DNA of 64,000 bases from a bacterium (GTDB taxonomy: Bacteria > Patescibacteria > JAEDAM01 > Absconditabacterales > Absconditicoccaceae). The notes beneath the pieces are model-generated. The model was not told the DNA's origin. It saw only the letters and a program-made list of their open reading frames with translations, and ran no database searches. Position numbers and translations under genes: made by a program. Shown here piece by piece: positions 60,832-64,000 of the stretch (positions are counted from its first letter, which is position 1; each line of letters opens with the position of its first letter). The stretch lies in NCBI GenBank assembly GCA_017442645.1, contig JAFRZH010000031.1, positions 13,134-77,133 on the forward strand, given 5' to 3'.

Positions 60832-61668
60832 TTATTCGTTAAATATGATTGTATCAATCAGACAACTGTCAGGTAATACGTTATTATTTTTAGTTTTTGG
60901 TTCAAAATAGATAGGTAAAAAATCTCAGACTTTGATATCAATGCTGCTTCATGTGAGATTTAGCGACATATCAAGTGAATTTTCTCCGTTTTTTACTTTT
61001 TCTTCAATTTTGTTTTTTGCAATGGTAAGAATTTCTAGCATGTTTTGTGTTCATTCATGCATAAAAGAACTCATTTTATTATTTTGAAGATTATCTAAAT
61101 TTGATAAGGTTGTTTTTGCAAAGCTAGGAATCTTATTTGAATAATAATTTAGAATATCTTCTTGAGTTTTAAATGTTTCAAGTACTTGTAATGTTTGTTG
61201 TAAATTTTGTGGAAATCAAGGAATATTTAATGCTTTGAATAGTGTTAGTACTGTATTATTTGTATCTTCTTCTTCAAAAAGTGATAAACCCATTTCTCCT
61301 TGATATTCATATGCTGATTGGTATTTGTTTCAGTCATACTCAAAAGCTATGTTATAAAATTTATACTCAAAAACAATCTTATCAAACACCTTGAATCTAT
61401 TTCAAGAAGATTCCGAAAACGATATCACTTTCGCTTGTACTGGACTTATAACTCATTTTTTTACCATTCTCTCTAATTTTTTTATTTTATACCGAGTTTT
61501 TATATTATATCAGAATGCATAAATGAGAATTAAATCAACCACTCAAATCGTTATTCATCGCGTCCATTCATCTTTATAACATAATAATACTACAAAAGTA
61601 GTTCGTATAATAATAAAAGAGAAGAGAAAAATCAATTTATTACCAAAAGAATGTCTTTTTATTTTCAT
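60832..61668 (-). CDS. Two-helix membrane protein, 278 aa
   Basis: Not recognised. Starts MKIKRHSFGNKLIFLFSFII with two helices (about 11-32 and 40-58), then a basic loop and a soluble domain of about 210 residues (FEYDGNKYQSAYEYQGEMGL, then a coiled-coil-like NLDNLQNNKMSS and IAKNKIEEKVKNGENSLDMS). It starts three bases after the stop of the secretion ATPase upstream on the reverse strand, so the two are probably translated together. That link suggests a secretion or conjugation accessory role. Several glycines are TGA. Stop TAA. Confidence 0.7.
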
Positions 61669-61670
61669 TG

Positions 61671-64000
61671 TTATACTCCAACTCTAAAATAAATTTCTTT
61701 ATCCACAATTTCTCTTTTGCTACCCCATTTTAAAGCGGAAATTTGCTTGATAATTTGTACTTTTTCTGGAGAGTTTTTGATAGGAATTTCATAAGGATTT
61801 CCACATTTAAAACTGAATGGTCTGGATTGTTCATTATAAATACTTACTTTACATTCTCCCATGAAATTTTCGGCACTGGTAAGATCGGATTGTGTAAATT
61901 CTGGTTCAAATTCTTTGGCTAAAAATTCTGCATCAGGAGCCCCAACCTTATACACAAACATCGATCCAACATTTCCAAAAATGGTTTTCGAAAGATCAAG
62001 ACTTCCTCCAAGTCCATTACTTTTGAGCTGTTCAATATACTGGTGAGCTACAACTAATCATAATTTATATTTTCTTGCTTCGGAAAGAATTGATTCAAAA
62101 GAAGCTGAAACGTAGTTTTGAAACTCATCTACGTAAAGATAATGAGGAACTCTTTCTTCCTCTTTGATTTTTGCTCTTTTTAAAGCAGAAAGTTTAACCT
62201 GCATTGCAATAATTTTTCCAATCAATTTTGAAGTTTCTTCTCATGAAATACCTTTAGCAAGATTCAAGAGAATCACTTTCCTTTCTTGCATCGCATCATA
62301 CATTTTGAAAGCAGATTTTTGTTGCCCAATAATATTTCTCACATAAATTCCTGTTGTAAATGGTCCAAATTTGGCCTGAATGAACGGAATAATTTCTGCT
62401 TTTTCACGGTCTCCCATTTTTTTATAGGTTTTATTCCACCAAGACGCAACTACAGGGTTTTTGATATTTCTGATTTTTGTTTCAGCAAATGCTTCATCCG
62501 TGAATAGTCTCATAATATCTACGATCGTTCCTCACTCTGGTTGATCCATAAGGAGAAAACATGCATTACGGAAATAGTCCTGAATACGAGGCCCAAAAAT
62601 TTCTGGTCCATACATCTGAATAAACATTTCCACAAGATCATTGGTTACTACATCTTGTTCATCGGAGTTCTCTGGATCTACTTCAAGCGGATTTAATCCA
62701 ATAGGATATTGTGTATTTCCAAGATCAAAGTAGATTAGATCATCAATTCTTTCTTTCGGATAATGTTTGAGAAGAAATTCACAGGCATCTCCATGTGGAT
62801 CAATGAACGTAAATCCTCTACCATTATTCATATCATCAATAGCTTGATAAAGCATAATCGTAGATTTTCAAGTTCCCGTCTGTCCTAAAATATAAACATG
62901 TCTAAATCTATCTTTATCGGTAATTCTAATAGCTCTTTTTACACCTGCAAATTCATTAAATCCAACCGTTAATCCTTCATTGGGTAAATTATCGGGAGCG
63001 GAAACAATTTTATATTTTTGCCAAGCAAGTCTTGGATTAAGATTAAATCTTCCATGGGGGAAATGGATGAGAGAAGAAAGTTCTTTGATATTTAAAATGT
63101 GAGACTCTTCTTTTGAAAAAAGTTGTTTAAATAATGAAGTATAAGGAATTAATGATCTTTGGATGAATGCTTTTGTAAAATCTTGAATTTTCTTTTCTTC
63201 TTTCTCGAATTTGAATGAATTTAATCCCATATAATTATACTGATTGAATAGTCTTGTAAGATCTGAAATGATCTTTTTGGTATTATTTTTTTCAGGAGAA
63301 ATTGCTAAAGCTCTAATTTTTACATGAAAGAGTTCATCATCCAATTTTTTTTCAAAATCTCAAAGTTGCTGTTGGGAAAAGTTATGTTTAATCTTTTTTT
63401 CTTTTTCTTCATCTTGAGTTTTTTTATCTTTTGTAAGCTTTGTCCAAAATTTTTTGAATCCTTTTAGTCCATCATCATTCTTTACTTCTTCACATTTCTT
63501 TCTCATTTTTTTGAGCCATTCTTCAGAAAGAGGTTCAACAATCACTTGAAGACAAAGCTTTTCATCTTTATTAACACTTGAAAAGGCAGATAAAATACTA
63601 TCCATCGGATCAGCTTCAAATGCTTCATAGGTTTTTATTGGATGTACGCTATCTTTACTAAGTTTAAATTCTCCTCAAGCCAGATATTTCCCAAAATCTA
63701 ATAATTTAGGTTCTTCAATTAATTGTACCAAAGCTCAAGAATAGAAAGAAGAAATCATTTTTTGAATAGTGAAAACATGATCTTTGGGAACTCCTAAAAT
63801 GAATTTTATTACTTCTTTTTCTACCAAAATCTCCATAGAAATATAATTGTTTCCTAATTTTTTGTCTTCTAAATCCTTTTCATAAATAGCATAAAAATTT
63901 TTATAAATCTGATTCATAAGAGCTATATTATCTTTCATGGAGTTTGCATGGTCTTTTGCGTCAATATCGGAGTTTCTAGCGACTGCATTCTTTGGAATAC
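61671..64000 (-). CDS. Type IV secretion/conjugation ATPase (VirB4/VirD4/TraG-like), 5' end outside window
   Basis: More than 776 residues are visible; the start is beyond position 64000. Walker A reads HVYILGQTGTGKSTI with the glycine before Lys a TGA; FTFIDPHGDACEFLLKHYPK (RecA-like post-Walker region) and the late Walker B-like VPHYLYVDEFQNYVS are typical of DNA-pumping ATPases of the TraG/VirD4/HerA group found in CPR genomes. RLGGS-like NGLGGSLDLSKTIFGNVGSM is the conserved arginine-finger area. It would drive DNA or protein transfer through a type IV secretion channel. It connects with the VirB2-like pilin gene at 41.4 kb only by function. TGA glycines throughout. Confidence 0.87.

Noticed and set aside
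1..64000. TGA as selenocysteine or tryptophan
   Set aside because: Hundreds of in-frame TGA codons at conserved glycines rule out both.
1..64000. tRNA or rRNA genes
   Set aside because: No T-loop (GTTCGAATC-like) with a matching acceptor stem and no rRNA-like GC-rich segment was seen by eye on either strand.

Overview
The window comes from an AT-rich (about 30% GC by eye) bacterium that reads UGA as glycine (genetic code 25). In-frame TGA falls exactly where conserved families need glycine: the Walker A loops of FtsH, RecG, both ABC transporters and a type IV secretion ATPase, and the LSGGE signatures of the ABC proteins. Only TAA and TAG end genes. With the small gene set, this points to Gracilibacteria or Absconditabacteria (SR1) of the candidate phyla radiation; the sequence does not decide between them. 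Most genes are invisible or fragmented under the standard code, so the coordinates here were rebuilt with TGA=Gly.

Layout. 1-7.7 kb: the end of a pilus ATPase (PilB/GspE), a large unknown protein, a membrane protein with an SLH-like tail, a permuted NlpC/P60-like hydrolase, a Nudix enzyme, a slipin and a lipoprotein. 7.8-12.7 kb: a reverse-strand surface-polysaccharide operon (three GT2, one GT4, one FkbM methyltransferase; one GT2 frameshifted). 12.75-13.1 kb: two structured RNA candidates. 13.1-23.4 kb: a CAP protein, RecG, FtsK, an InlB-repeat surface protein and trigger factor. 23.4-31.5 kb: two ABC exporters flanking an HExxH protein, then lipoproteins and small membrane proteins. 31.6-38.8 kb: an OLD-type ATPase/nuclease, a DUF3127 protein, a TRM11-like methyltransferase, a cytidylyltransferase and a glycosyltransferase. 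38.9-49.9 kb: MurQ, an EF4/LepA without its GTPase domain, a reverse-strand secretion or pilus operon (VirB2-like, PilO-like and acidic-tail membrane proteins), FtsH, a PSP1/RicT protein and a TPR protein. 49.9-52.8 kb: two paralogous nucleotidyltransferases separated by GC-rich hairpin repeats and a DUF559 endonuclease. 52.9-59.4 kb: an array of small orphan genes with SUKH-like and WapI-like immunity proteins, duplicated lipoproteins, and an RHS-type junction fragment (YVRNNPINFVDPLGL) at its end, read here as the graveyard and immunity bank of a polymorphic toxin. 59.4-64 kb: DnaB, a membrane protein and a VirB4/VirD4-type ATPase running off the window.

Two window-wide patterns stand out. 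The word AA(A/G)TCTGA (reverse TCAGA(T/C)TT, often followed by a T-rich tail) occurs roughly 60 times, several-fold above chance. It forms inverted pairs that serve as terminators and is absent from the toxin/immunity array, which resembles a DNA-uptake sequence. Several genes also end in TGA directly followed by TAA or TAG, which look like fossil stop codons from before the reassignment.
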